NCBI RefSeq assembly: GCF_002929305.1
Contig: NZ_PJIO01000005.1
Span: forward strand, 124,001-188,000
DNA length: 64,000 nt
DNA from: Arthrobacter sp. GMC3
GTDB taxonomy: Bacteria > Actinomycetota > Actinomycetes > Actinomycetales > Micrococcaceae
Direction of reading: 5' to 3'
The translations under genes and the position numbers were made by a program. Each line of letters opens with the position of its first letter. Position 1 is the first letter of the stretch. Positions 44,352-52,590 of the stretch are shown here, in pieces. The notes under the pieces are model-generated. The model did not search any database, was not told the origin of the DNA, and saw nothing but the letters and a program-made list of their open reading frames with translations.

Positions 44352-46355
44352 CTATTCGGCGGCGTCAACCACGGCGAGCACCATGCCCACATCCACGTTC
44401 TGCCCCACCGTCACAGGCAGCTCGGCGACCGTGCCGTCGGCGGGTGCCCCAATGGTGTGCAGCATCTTCATTGCCTCCAGCACCAGCAGCGGCTGCCCCG
44501 CCGTGACCATGTCCCCGGCACGCACATGCACGCTCACCACGGCCCCCGGCATGGGTGCCGTGAGAGAGCCTTCCGCCACAGCCAGACTGGGATCGGGGAA
44601 GCGCTCCACCTCGGTGAACGTGACAGAGCCGTCGTCGCCGTCCACCTCGATCACTGTTCCGGTGTCCGATGGGTAGTGGGCCAGCTGCCAGCTGCGCACC
44701 AGCCCGTCCAGTTCAAGGCTCACGCGCTCGGGGCGCAGATGCACGACGGCGGCGTCGGCGAAGCCTTCAGCCTCAAGACCGTGCCGCCCCAGGACATACC
44801 GGATGAGGTGCTCACCGGCTGGGCCGCTCAGCATGGTGCTGTGGGACATGGAGGGCAGGTTCCGCCAGCCACTGGGCAGCCCGCCCAGAACGGCAGCCTG
44901 TTCCCGACGCAACGCGGCACCTGCCAGGACTGCCGCGAGCGCCGCAGCTTTTTCCGCCTGCGGCCCGGCCACCGGGGCGGCCAGGGTTTCCAGCCCGTGG
45001 ATGGTGAGGAAGGCGGTATCCGTCTCCCCTGCAAGGAATGCCGGGTGGCGCAGGATGTTGACCAGCAGGTCACGGTTGGTGCGCACGCCGTGGATGCGGG
45101 CACGTGCCAACGCCTTTGCCAGGGAACGGGCGGCTTCTGCACGGGTGGGGGCCCAGGCGATCAATTTGGCCAGCATGGGGTCGTAGTGGATGGAGACGGT
45201 GGAGCCGGCCGCCACGGAAGAATCCAGGCGGAGGCCACGCTCGTGGAGCGGGAGGGCAAAATCGGCTGCCAGGCCCTCGACGTCAAAGAGCCGCACCGTG
45301 CCCGTTTGCGGGGCCCAACCGGCAGCCGGATCCTCTGCGTAAAGGCGCACCTCGATGGCCGAGCCGCCCGCCAGCATGGCAGGGGCTGATGGCTGCGTAT
45401 CCGGCAGTTTCGCACCGGCGGCAACGTCCAGCTGCAGTGCCACCAGGTCCAGGCCCGTGGTGCATTCGGTGACAGGGTGCTCCACTTGCAGGCGCGTGTT
45501 CATCTCCAGGAAGTAGAAGCGGCCCTGCTCGTCAGCCAGGAATTCAACCGTTCCGGCACCCACATAGTCAACGGACTTCGCCGCGGCCACGGCCGCCTCG
45601 AACAACTTTTCGCGCATGCCGGGAGTCCGCTCCACCAAGGGCGAGGGCGCTTCCTCCACCACTTTTTGGTGGCGGCGCTGGATGGAGCATTCGCGCTCCC
45701 CCACGGCCCACACCGTACCGTGGGCGTCAGCCATGATCTGGACTTCCACGTGGTGGCCGGTTTCCTGGTACGGCTCACAAAAAACTGTGCCGTCGCCGAA
45801 CGCACTCGCAGCCTCGGTGCTTGCTGCCTGCAGTTCGGCGGGCAAATCCGCCAGGTTCCTCACAATGCGCATGCCTCGCCCGCCGCCGCCCGCCGAGGCC
45901 TTGATCAGCACGGGCAGCTGCGCCTCCGTGATGGTGGCGGCGTCCAGTTCAGTCAGGACGGGCACGCCACCTGCCGCAACCAGCAGCTTGGACTCAATTT
46001 TGGAGCCCATGGCGTCAATGGCCTCCGGCGACGGGCCGATCCACACCAGCCCGGCTGCCTGGACGGCCCGGGCAAAGGCGCCGTTCTCGGACAGGAAGCC
46101 GTAGCCGGGATGGACGGCATCCGCTCCTGCTCGCAGCGCGGCGGCAATGATGAGGTCCCCGCGCAGGTAGGTCTCGGAGGCGGCCGTCCCCGGCAGGTGC
46201 ACCGCGGTGTCGGCCTCGCGCACAAAGGGGGCGTCGGCGTCGGGCGTGGAATAAACAGCCACGGTGGCGATGCCGCGCTCCCGGCAGGAGTGGAAGACGC
46301 GGCGGGCAATTTCGCCACGGTTGGCCACAAGGACTCTGGCAATGGTTTGGTTCAT
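44352..46355 (-). CDS. Biotin-dependent acyl-CoA carboxylase alpha subunit (3-methylcrotonyl/geranyl-CoA carboxylase type)
   Basis: A 667-residue subunit with an N-terminal biotin carboxylase (ATP-grasp segment KASAGGGGRGMRIV near 165, EMNTRLQVEHPVTE near 285) and a C-terminal biotin carrier domain with the biotinyl Lys in LEAMKMLHT. The ATG at 46355 has AAGGA 8 bases upstream. It is 16 bases after the beta subunit. The length and domain order match methylcrotonyl-CoA and geranyl-CoA carboxylases; propionyl/acetyl-CoA carboxylases are less likely given the AtuA, dehydrogenase and crotonase neighbours. Confidence 0.9.
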   Translation of the reverse strand: MNQTIARVLVANRGEIARRVFHSCRERGIATVAVYSTPDADAPFVREADTAVHLPGTAASETYLRGDLIIAAALRAGADAVHPGYGFLSENGAFARAVQAAGLVWIGPSPEAIDAMGSKIESKLLVAAGGVPVLTELDAATITEAQLPVLIKASAGGGGRGMRIVRNLADLPAELQAASTEAASAFGDGTVFCEPYQETGHHVEVQIMADAHGTVWAVGERECSIQRRHQKVVEEAPSPLVERTPGMREKLFEAAVAAAKSVDYVGAGTVEFLADEQGRFYFLEMNTRLQVEHPVTECTTGLDLVALQLDVAAGAKLPDTQPSAPAMLAGGSAIEVRLYAEDPAAGWAPQTGTVRLFDVEGLAADFALPLHERGLRLDSSVAAGSTVSIHYDPMLAKLIAWAPTRAEAARSLAKALARARIHGVRTNRDLLVNILRHPAFLAGETDTAFLTIHGLETLAAPVAGPQAEKAAALAAVLAGAALRREQAAVLGGLPSGWRNLPSMSHSTMLSGPAGEHLIRYVLGRHGLEAEGFADAAVVHLRPERVSLELDGLVRSWQLAHYPSDTGTVIEVDGDDGSVTFTEVERFPDPSLAVAEGSLTAPMPGAVVSVHVRAGDMVTAGQPLLVLEAMKMLHTIGAPADGTVAELPVTVGQNVDVGMVLAVVDAAE

Positions 46356-46371
46356 GGGTGTCATCCTTGGC

Positions 46372-47967
46372 TCACATCCGGAAGACGCCGAAGCCCTCGG
46401 CGCCCTTGATTTCGGTGCTGGCGATGGCCGAAAGTGCCATGCCCAGAACGGTGCGGGTATCGCGGGGGTCGATGATGCCGTCGTCGTACAGCTTTCCGGA
46501 GAGGAACGTGGGCAATGATTCGGCCTCGATCTGCGCCTCCACCGCCGCTCGCATCAAGGCGTCGGCGTCCTCGTCGAAGTCACGGCCAGTGGAGGCCGCA
46601 GCGGCCCTGCCCACAATGGACATGACCCCCGCCAACTGGGCGGCCCCCATGACCGAGGAGCGGGCGCTGGGCCAGGAGAACAGGAACCGGGGGTCGAAGG
46701 CGCGCCCACACATGCCGTAGTGCCCGGCCCCAAACGAGGCCCCCATCAGGACCGATAGGTGGGGGACGGTGGAGTTGGAGACGGCGTTGATCATCATGGA
46801 GCCGTGTTTGATGATGCCGCCCTGTTCGTATTCCCTGCCCACCATGTAGCCGGTGGTGTTGTGCAGGAACAGCAACGGGGTGTTTGACTGGTTGGCGAGC
46901 TGGATGAACTGCGCAGCCTTTTGGGCCTCCGCGGAAAACAGCACGCCACGGGCGTTGGCCAGGATACCCACCGGGTATCCGTGGATGCGGGCCCAGCCGG
47001 TGACCAGGCTGCTGCCGTACAGGGCCTTGAACTCGTCAAAGTCGCTGCCGTCCACCACGCGGGCAATGACCTCGCGGGGATCGAAGGGAATCTTCAGATC
47101 CGACGGGACGATGCCCAGCAGTTCCTCCTCGTTCAAACATGGGTCCTTCGAGGCGGCAGGGGCGGCACCCGTCTTGGTCCAGTTGAGCCGGGCCACAATC
47201 CGCCGGCCAAAGCGCAGTGCGTCCATCTCATCCAGCGCATAGTAGTCGGCCAGCCCGGAGACACGGGCGTGCATGTCCGCCCCTCCCAGGGATTCGTCGT
47301 CGGAATCCTCCCCCGTGGCCATCTTGACCAGCGGCGGGCCGGCCAAAAACACCTTGGAGCGTCCCTTGATCATGACGATGTGGTCGCTCATGCCGGGGAC
47401 GTAGGCACCGCCGGCCGTGGAATTGCCGAACACCAGCGCAATGGTGGGGATCCCTGCGGCTGAGAGCCTTGTCAGGTCCCTGAACAGCTTGCCGCCGGGG
47501 ATGAAGATCTCGCTTTGCGTGGGCAGGTCGGCGCCGCCGGACTCCACCAGGTTGATGACGGGCAGCCTGTTTTCCCGGGCGATGTCCAGTGCCCGGAAGA
47601 TCTTTTTCGTCGTGTACGGGTTTGAGGTGCCGCCCTTGACCGTGGCCTCGTGGGCGATGATCATGCACTCCACGCCCTCCACCACGCCAATGCCGGTCAC
47701 GGCGCTGGCGCCCACATGGAACTTGGTGCCCCAGGCGGCCAGTGCGGAGAGTTCCAGGAACGGCGCGTCCCGGTCAACGAGCATTTCCACCCGTTCCCGT
47801 GCCAGCAGCTTGCCGCGCTTGCGGTGCCTTTCCACGGCCTTCTCACCGCCGGATTCCAGGACCTTGGCGTATTCGCCGGCCAGCTCGGCCAGCTTCTCCT
47901 CCATAGCGGCCGAATTGGCCTTGAAGTCCGCCCCGTTCGGGTCGATGGTGGTGCGCAATGCTGTCAC
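46372..47967 (-). CDS. Acyl-CoA carboxylase beta (carboxyltransferase) subunit
   Basis: A 531-residue carboxyltransferase that moves CO2 from biotin to an enoyl-CoA. The N-half has VESGGADLPTQSEIFIPGGK and GNSTAGGAYVPGMSDH, and the C-half has FLHNTTGYMVGREYEQGGIIKHG (split here by position, near residue 375), all typical of the methylcrotonyl-CoA/geranyl-CoA carboxylase beta branch. The start overlaps the stop of the AtuA-like gene by 4 bases. Residues that separate methylcrotonyl from geranyl specificity were not resolved by eye. Confidence 0.92.
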   Translation of the reverse strand: MTALRTTIDPNGADFKANSAAMEEKLAELAGEYAKVLESGGEKAVERHRKRGKLLARERVEMLVDRDAPFLELSALAAWGTKFHVGASAVTGIGVVEGVECMIIAHEATVKGGTSNPYTTKKIFRALDIARENRLPVINLVESGGADLPTQSEIFIPGGKLFRDLTRLSAAGIPTIALVFGNSTAGGAYVPGMSDHIVMIKGRSKVFLAGPPLVKMATGEDSDDESLGGADMHARVSGLADYYALDEMDALRFGRRIVARLNWTKTGAAPAASKDPCLNEEELLGIVPSDLKIPFDPREVIARVVDGSDFDEFKALYGSSLVTGWARIHGYPVGILANARGVLFSAEAQKAAQFIQLANQSNTPLLFLHNTTGYMVGREYEQGGIIKHGSMMINAVSNSTVPHLSVLMGASFGAGHYGMCGRAFDPRFLFSWPSARSSVMGAAQLAGVMSIVGRAAAASTGRDFDEDADALMRAAVEAQIEAESLPTFLSGKLYDDGIIDPRDTRTVLGMALSAIASTEIKGAEGFGVFRM

Positions 47968-49658
47968 AGGAATTCCTCCGGTATCTCAAGGTGGCGGGCT
48001 CTTAGCCATTCGCCCAGGGCCTTGGCCTGTGGGTCAAAGCGGGCGTTGAATGCCACTCCCTCGCCCAGCAGGCCGCGGATGACAAAGTTCAGCGCGTGCA
48101 GCTTTGGCAGCACATGCCGTTCCACTTCCAGTGCGCGAGTTTCCGGCAGCAGCTCCTTGAGCTTTTCCACCGTGAGGGTGTTGACCAGCCAGGGCCAGGC
48201 GTCGTCGCGCTCCACCCAGACGCCCACATTGGCGTCGCCGCCCTTGTCGCCGCTGCGGGCGGCCGCAACCCGCCCGAGCGGGGCACGCGTCGTCGGGCCC
48301 TTCGCTGCGTAAGGAGGCAGTTGCGGCTCCTGGACCGGAGCCAGTGCGACGCCGGCTGGCACGGTTCCACGGTTGGGCGGAACATCCACGGTGGTTCCGT
48401 CGGGCAGCGCCACCCTGTGCGGAACCTCCGTAGCAGCCACCCAGCCGGGGGTGTAGATGCCGTAGGGGGCGGCATCCCCGGGAGGGGCCATCAGGTGGAA
48501 TCCGGGGTAGCTGGCCAGCCCGATCTGCACGGCGGCGTTGGAGAAGGCCCGGCCCACCACGTGGGGATCCTTGCCACGGGCCACGCAGTGCAGCATGGCG
48601 CTGGCTTCCTCTTCCGTGGCGGCGTTGGGGTGGTCGGTGCGGGCCAGGGTCCAGGTGGTGCCGTCCGGGACGGCGTCGTGGATTTGGCTTTGGATCAGCG
48701 CGGCCTTTTTCTCGATGTCCAGGCCGGTCAGGACAAAGGCAACCTCGTTGCGGTAGCCACCCAGCTGGTTGATGGAGACCTTCAGTGTGTCCGGCGGGGC
48801 CTCCCCGCGCACACCGGAAAGGCGCACCCTGTCAGGTCCTTCCTCGGCAACGGTGATGGAATCCATTCTCAGGACGGCATCCGGGCCTCCGTAGCGGGCA
48901 CCGCCGATCTCATAGACCAGCTGGGCGGTGACGGTGCCGCGTGTGACGGCGCCGCCGGTGCCCGGGTGCTTGGTGATGACGCTGGAGCCGTCCGCTTCGA
49001 TTTCCGCGATGGGGAAGCCGGGGCGACGCAGGTCCTTGATGGTATCGAAAAAAGCGTAGTTTCCGCCGGTGGCCTGGGTGCCGCATTCAATGACGTGCCC
49101 GGCGGCCATGGCCCCGGCAATCTTGTCGTAGTCGGTTTCAGCCCAGCCGAAGTGGTGCGCGGCCGCCCCCACCACCAGCGAGGCGTCAGTCACCCGGCCA
49201 GTCACGACGACGTCGGCTCCCGCGCCCAAGGCTGCGGCAATGCCCCAGCCACCCAGGTACGCATTGGCGGAAAGCGGGGTACCAAAGCCGAGCTCTGGCG
49301 CGCGGTCAATAAGGTCATCGCCGTGAACGTGGGCGATCCTGGCCTCAACTTTCAAGCTGGCGGCCAGTTCGCGGAGCTTCGCAGCGAGGCCCGTGGGGTT
49401 CAGCCCGCCAGCATTGACCACAATCTTCACGCCCTTCTCCTGGGCGAGCGCCAGACATTGCCGCATTTGTGCCAGGAACGTCTTGGCATAGCCGGTTTCC
49501 GGGGCCTTGGCACGGTCCCGGGCCAGGATCAGCATGGTCAGTTCAGCCAGGTAGTCGCCCGTGATGACGTCCACGGGTCCGCCCTGAAGCATCTCCAAGA
49601 AGGCGTCCGCCCTGTCACCGTAGAACCCCGAGGCGTTGGCAACCCGCAGCACGCTCAT
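47964..49658 (-). CDS. AtuA-like protein (DUF1446, acyclic terpene utilisation family)
   Basis: A 564-residue protein of the AtuA family: a DUF1446 domain (about residues 1-350, with GDYLAELTMLILARDR, VNAGGLNP and GWGIAAALGAGADVVVTGRV) and a C-terminal domain (about 450-560, with ARSGDKGGDANVGVW). AtuA is essential in acyclic terpene utilisation in Pseudomonas but its reaction is not defined; homologues also accompany leucine-type carboxylases. It overlaps both neighbours by 4 bases. The frame continues far upstream of the chosen ATG but only as the opposite frame of the next gene. Confidence 0.87.
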   Translation of the reverse strand: MSVLRVANASGFYGDRADAFLEMLQGGPVDVITGDYLAELTMLILARDRAKAPETGYAKTFLAQMRQCLALAQEKGVKIVVNAGGLNPTGLAAKLRELAASLKVEARIAHVHGDDLIDRAPELGFGTPLSANAYLGGWGIAAALGAGADVVVTGRVTDASLVVGAAAHHFGWAETDYDKIAGAMAAGHVIECGTQATGGNYAFFDTIKDLRRPGFPIAEIEADGSSVITKHPGTGGAVTRGTVTAQLVYEIGGARYGGPDAVLRMDSITVAEEGPDRVRLSGVRGEAPPDTLKVSINQLGGYRNEVAFVLTGLDIEKKAALIQSQIHDAVPDGTTWTLARTDHPNAATEEEASAMLHCVARGKDPHVVGRAFSNAAVQIGLASYPGFHLMAPPGDAAPYGIYTPGWVAATEVPHRVALPDGTTVDVPPNRGTVPAGVALAPVQEPQLPPYAAKGPTTRAPLGRVAAARSGDKGGDANVGVWVERDDAWPWLVNTLTVEKLKELLPETRALEVERHVLPKLHALNFVIRGLLGEGVAFNARFDPQAKALGEWLRARHLEIPEEFL

Positions 49659-50476
49659 GCCGCGGGCCCGGAGCCAAGCCGGCTGGTGCCCGGCTTTCGG
49701 CCCTCTCCGGGCGGGCCGGCGAACGCCTGCACAATGTCCAGCCACGTCTCCGCATTGGGCCCCTGCGCCGTCACGGCCAGCTCGTCCCGGTGCCTGCGCC
49801 GGGTGGCCAACAGGCAAAAGTCCTCCGCCGGCCCGCTGACCCGCTCCACGGCGTCCGTGGGCCCCCACGTCCACAGCACGCCCGACGGCCCCTCTAGTTC
49901 AACCCGGAACTCTGCTTCGGGCGGCGTTAGCTTGTTGAGTTTGAAGGAAAAGTCGCGTGTCCGCACCGCCAAGTGTGCAATGTGGCGCAGCCGGTCCGTT
50001 GGCTCGCGGCTGGTTCCCAGGGCATCCACAATGTCCTGGCCGTGCGCCCAGGTTTCCATGATGCGTGCGGTGGCCATGGACGTGGCACTCATGGGCGGCC
50101 CAAACCACGGCAGCTTGCCGCCCGGCGCCACGGCCACCAGGGATGCTGCCAGCCGGCGTCGGCCCTCCCGCCACCGTTCCAACAACTCCTGCGGGGGCAG
50201 GGCGGCCAGTTCGGCCGCGGCCGAATCAATACTCACGGACCCCGTTTGCAGCGCGCGGGTCCAGGTGGCAAATGCCGCGGGGTCTCCAATCGCGGCGGTG
50301 GCCGCGTCACTGGCGACCTCGTCAGTCCACGCCAAGTGGCCGAGCTGGTGGCCGATGTTCCACCCCGGGGCGGGTGTGGGCCGGCTCCAGTCCTCGGCAG
50401 GAAGTGCGGCTAGGATGCCATCGAGAACCGCCGACTCAGCCTCGTAGTCGGCCAGAACATCCGCCAATTCCACCAT
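49655..50476 (-). CDS. TIGR03084/DinB-like metal-binding protein (mycothiol-dependent isomerase-type fold)
   Basis: A 273-residue four-helix protein related to mycothiol-dependent maleylpyruvate isomerase. Candidate metal ligands are the His residues in GWNIGHQLGHLAWTDE near residue 45 and in ETWAHGQDIVDAL near 145. The C-terminal half resembles the SCP-like extension of these proteins. GGAG lies 8 bases before the ATG at 50476. It is the first gene of the operon and overlaps the AtuA-like gene by 4 bases. A mycothiol-linked isomerase or transferase role is suggested by the fold only. Confidence 0.78.
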   Translation of the reverse strand: MVELADVLADYEAESAVLDGILAALPAEDWSRPTPAPGWNIGHQLGHLAWTDEVASDAATAAIGDPAAFATWTRALQTGSVSIDSAAAELAALPPQELLERWREGRRRLAASLVAVAPGGKLPWFGPPMSATSMATARIMETWAHGQDIVDALGTSREPTDRLRHIAHLAVRTRDFSFKLNKLTPPEAEFRVELEGPSGVLWTWGPTDAVERVSGPAEDFCLLATRRRHRDELAVTAQGPNAETWLDIVQAFAGPPGEGRKPGTSRLGSGPAA

Positions 50477-50575
50477 CGCAAAAGCTCCCTTTGTTGCCGT
50501 TGTTTGCGCAATTGTGCCGCCGTCGTTGCCGGCCTGCCGTACGCCTAAGGCAAGTATGTGATGCGCGCCATAAAA

Positions 50576-50593
50576 AAGCAAGCATGCTTGCTT
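50576..50593. promoter_or_regulatory. Palindromic operator between the Liu/Atu-type operon and its TetR gene
   Basis: Perfect 18-bp palindrome AAGCAAGCATGCTTGCTT in the 145-base divergent promoter between starts at 50476 and 50622. It lies 28 bases before the TetR start, where a repressor would block its own promoter and possibly the operon. Confidence 0.6.
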
Positions 50594-50621
50594 GTTTCTA
50601 AATCGTGCTACCGTCCCTCTT

Positions 50622-51233
50622 GTGAGCAAAACAGTCATTGCACCCCAGCAGGACCGCAGCCGCGCCACACGCGAACGGCTCCTGGAAAGCGCCGTAGCAC
50701 TTCTGGCCCAGGCGGGTTGGATGAGCACCACAGTGGCCACGGTTGCCGCGCATGCCGGGGTTTCCCGCGGCGCCGCCCAGCATCATTTCCCCACCCGGGA
50801 TGACCTGTTTTCGGCCGCCATTGAACACATGACGGTCTCGCGGGTCGAGGACATTCGAGCCACGCTGACTGCTTGCGCGGACGGCCCCGTGGAAGTGCGT
50901 AAGGTCCTAGATTCGCTAGTGAGCATGTACACCGGCCCTCTGTTCAAGGCGGCCCTGCAAGTCTGGACCGCCGCAGCAGTGGAACCAGCGGTGCGCCAGC
51001 ACATCATTCCGTTGGAACAAACTGTGGCTCGTGAGGCGTTTCGACTGGCTTCCACCTTGCTCAACATTGACCGGGACAATCCCCGACTGCGCGCAATTGT
51101 GGCGGCCACCTTGGATTTGGGTCGCGGCCTGGGACTGGCCAACATTCTCACCGACGACGCCGAGCGGCGCACCTGGGTACTTGACGCCTGGAGTAAAGAA
51201 TTAGAGACAATTATTGCGGCGGAAGCCGCCTGA
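50622..51233 (+). CDS. TetR-family transcriptional regulator
   Basis: A 203-residue TetR protein. The DNA-binding domain is at residues about 10-55 (RATRERLLESAVALLAQAG, then TTVATVAAHAGVSRGAAQHHF). The start is taken as GTG at 50622 because the upstream extension lacks similarity and would overlap the operator; no ribosome site is evident, so translation may be leaderless. Divergent from the carboxylase operon across a perfect palindrome, it is the likely repressor of that operon. Confidence 0.87.
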   Translation: MSKTVIAPQQDRSRATRERLLESAVALLAQAGWMSTTVATVAAHAGVSRGAAQHHFPTRDDLFSAAIEHMTVSRVEDIRATLTACADGPVEVRKVLDSLVSMYTGPLFKAALQVWTAAAVEPAVRQHIIPLEQTVAREAFRLASTLLNIDRDNPRLRAIVAATLDLGRGLGLANILTDDAERRTWVLDAWSKELETIIAAEAA

Positions 51234-51267
51234 ACAGCCCGTTGCGAAAGCCGCCGGATAAGATATT

Positions 51268-51290
51268 CCCAATGCCAGCGTGGCATTGGG
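51268..51290 (+). terminator. Hairpin after the TetR gene
   Basis: Perfect 10-base arms CCCAATGCCA and TGGCATTGGG with a 3-base loop, between the TetR stop and the transporter start. No T-run follows, so it may be weak. Confidence 0.55.
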
Positions 51291-51315
51291 GTGGCTGCGT
51301 CGAATTGGGATATTC

Positions 51316-52428
51316 ATGAGTGAAACAAAAAATGTAGTGGCCGCGGGGATAGGCACAAATTCATCGGGCACCAAAGTTCTGATCAGTCTCGCTGCCGCAG
51401 TCATAGTGCTTTTTGGCCTGAGCCGAATTTCCTCCATTGTGGGTCCGGTATTTCTGGCACTGATCCTGACCATTTGCGTCTACCCCCTCAAGCAAAAAAT
51501 GCTCGCCCGGGGCGTTCCCGCCGTCGTGGCCACCTTAGTCACTATCCTGACCGTCTTTGCCATGATCGGTGCCCTTATTGCGGCCCTATGGGTTTCGGCT
51601 GTGCAATTCACCAGGCTCATCCCCCAGTTTGGGCCCCAAATTGCACAGTTGCGCGACGATTTGCGAGTTTTTCTCCACGATGACCTAGGCATTGGCGATG
51701 ATCAGATTCGCTCGGTTCTGGCATCCGTGGACCTGCGCGTTTTGTTGGATACGGCGTACGGTCTACTGGGCAGCGCTCTGAACGTTGGATCAGGCACGAT
51801 CTTTTTGCTGCTGCTGGTCTTGTTCATGAGCATCGACGGGGCGTACTACCCCACAATTTTGGCCGTAGTGAAACAAAAGCGGGCACCGGTCGTGGAGGCC
51901 CTGAGCAATTTCGCCAAACTTTCGCGTTCCTTCATGATCATGACCACCATTTTCGGTGCGATTGTGGCCCTCTTGAACCTCACCTTGTTGCTGGTGGTGG
52001 GTGTGCCAGGGGCCGGGCTGTGGGCCATGCTGGCCTTCGTGTGCGGTTTCATCCCGTTCATAGGCTTTTGGATAAGCCTGGTCCCGGCCGCCATCATGGC
52101 GCTGCTGGCAGGCGGGCTGCCGGCGTTCATCGCCGTCGTCGCCTTCTATGGAGTGATCAACTCACTCATCCAGTCCATTATCCAGCCCAAGTTCGTGGCT
52201 GGTTCGGTGAACTTGAACATGACGTTGACGTTCCTGTCAGTGATCTTCTGGTCAGCGCTGCTGGGCCCGCTGGGCGCCCTCATGGCAGTCCCGTTGTCCT
52301 TGTTCGCACGGGCCATCCTGGTTGACGCGCACCCCGAGTCGGCGTGGCTGAAACCCCTACTCGGGGACGTGTCCGTTTCCAAGGCAATGCTCAAGGAACA
52401 AAAAGCCGCCAAGCGCGCCACCTCCTAA
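51316..52428 (+). CDS. AI-2E family transporter
   Basis: A 370-residue membrane protein of the AI-2E/PerM family with about seven to eight hydrophobic helices; family segments include ILTICVYPLKQKM and FIPFIGFWISLVPAAIMAL, and GVINSLIQSIIQPKFVAGSV near residue 290. These proteins export or exchange small molecules or ions; the name does not imply autoinducer transport. The ATG at 51316 follows GGGA by 5 bases. It stands alone, followed by a block of short repeats before the convergent cardiolipin synthase. Confidence 0.85.
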   Translation: MSETKNVVAAGIGTNSSGTKVLISLAAAVIVLFGLSRISSIVGPVFLALILTICVYPLKQKMLARGVPAVVATLVTILTVFAMIGALIAALWVSAVQFTRLIPQFGPQIAQLRDDLRVFLHDDLGIGDDQIRSVLASVDLRVLLDTAYGLLGSALNVGSGTIFLLLLVLFMSIDGAYYPTILAVVKQKRAPVVEALSNFAKLSRSFMIMTTIFGAIVALLNLTLLLVVGVPGAGLWAMLAFVCGFIPFIGFWISLVPAAIMALLAGGLPAFIAVVAFYGVINSLIQSIIQPKFVAGSVNLNMTLTFLSVIFWSALLGPLGALMAVPLSLFARAILVDAHPESAWLKPLLGDVSVSKAMLKEQKAAKRATS

Positions 52429-52431
52429 CAG

Positions 52432-52584
52432 ACGCCGTATCACCTTTGGCGCGAATTATGCCAACGCCGTATCACCTTTGGCGGAGGCATGTTGCACCAC
52501 CAGTCATGGTGATACGGCGTTCCCAAAAAAGCCACCAAAGGTGATACCGCGTCGGTGAAAAACGCGCCAAAAGTGATACGGCGT
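52432..52584. repeat. Block of five 20-bp repeats in both orientations
   Basis: ACGCCGTATCACCTTTGGCG occurs exactly at 52432-52451 and 52464-52483. Inverted relatives are at 52508-52520 (13 bases exact), 52533-52552 (18/20) and 52565-52584 (19/20). They fill the gap between convergent genes and can fold into alternative stems. They resemble mobile extragenic palindromes rather than CRISPR: spacing is 12-25 bases and orientation varies. Confidence 0.85.
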
Positions 52585-52590
52585 CGAGGG

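Noticed and set aside
44352..47967. Acetyl-/propionyl-CoA carboxylase for lipid synthesis
   Set aside because: The operon company (AtuA-like, acyl-CoA dehydrogenase, glutaconyl-type crotonase) and alpha-subunit length point to a catabolic enoyl-CoA carboxylase.
48096..50447. 783-codon plus-strand open frame opposite the AtuA-like and DinB-like genes
   Set aside because: Low-complexity composition, no motifs, and both minus-strand genes have family motifs and coupled starts.
52432..52584. CRISPR array
   Set aside because: Repeats occur in both orientations with irregular short spacing and no cas genes are nearby.
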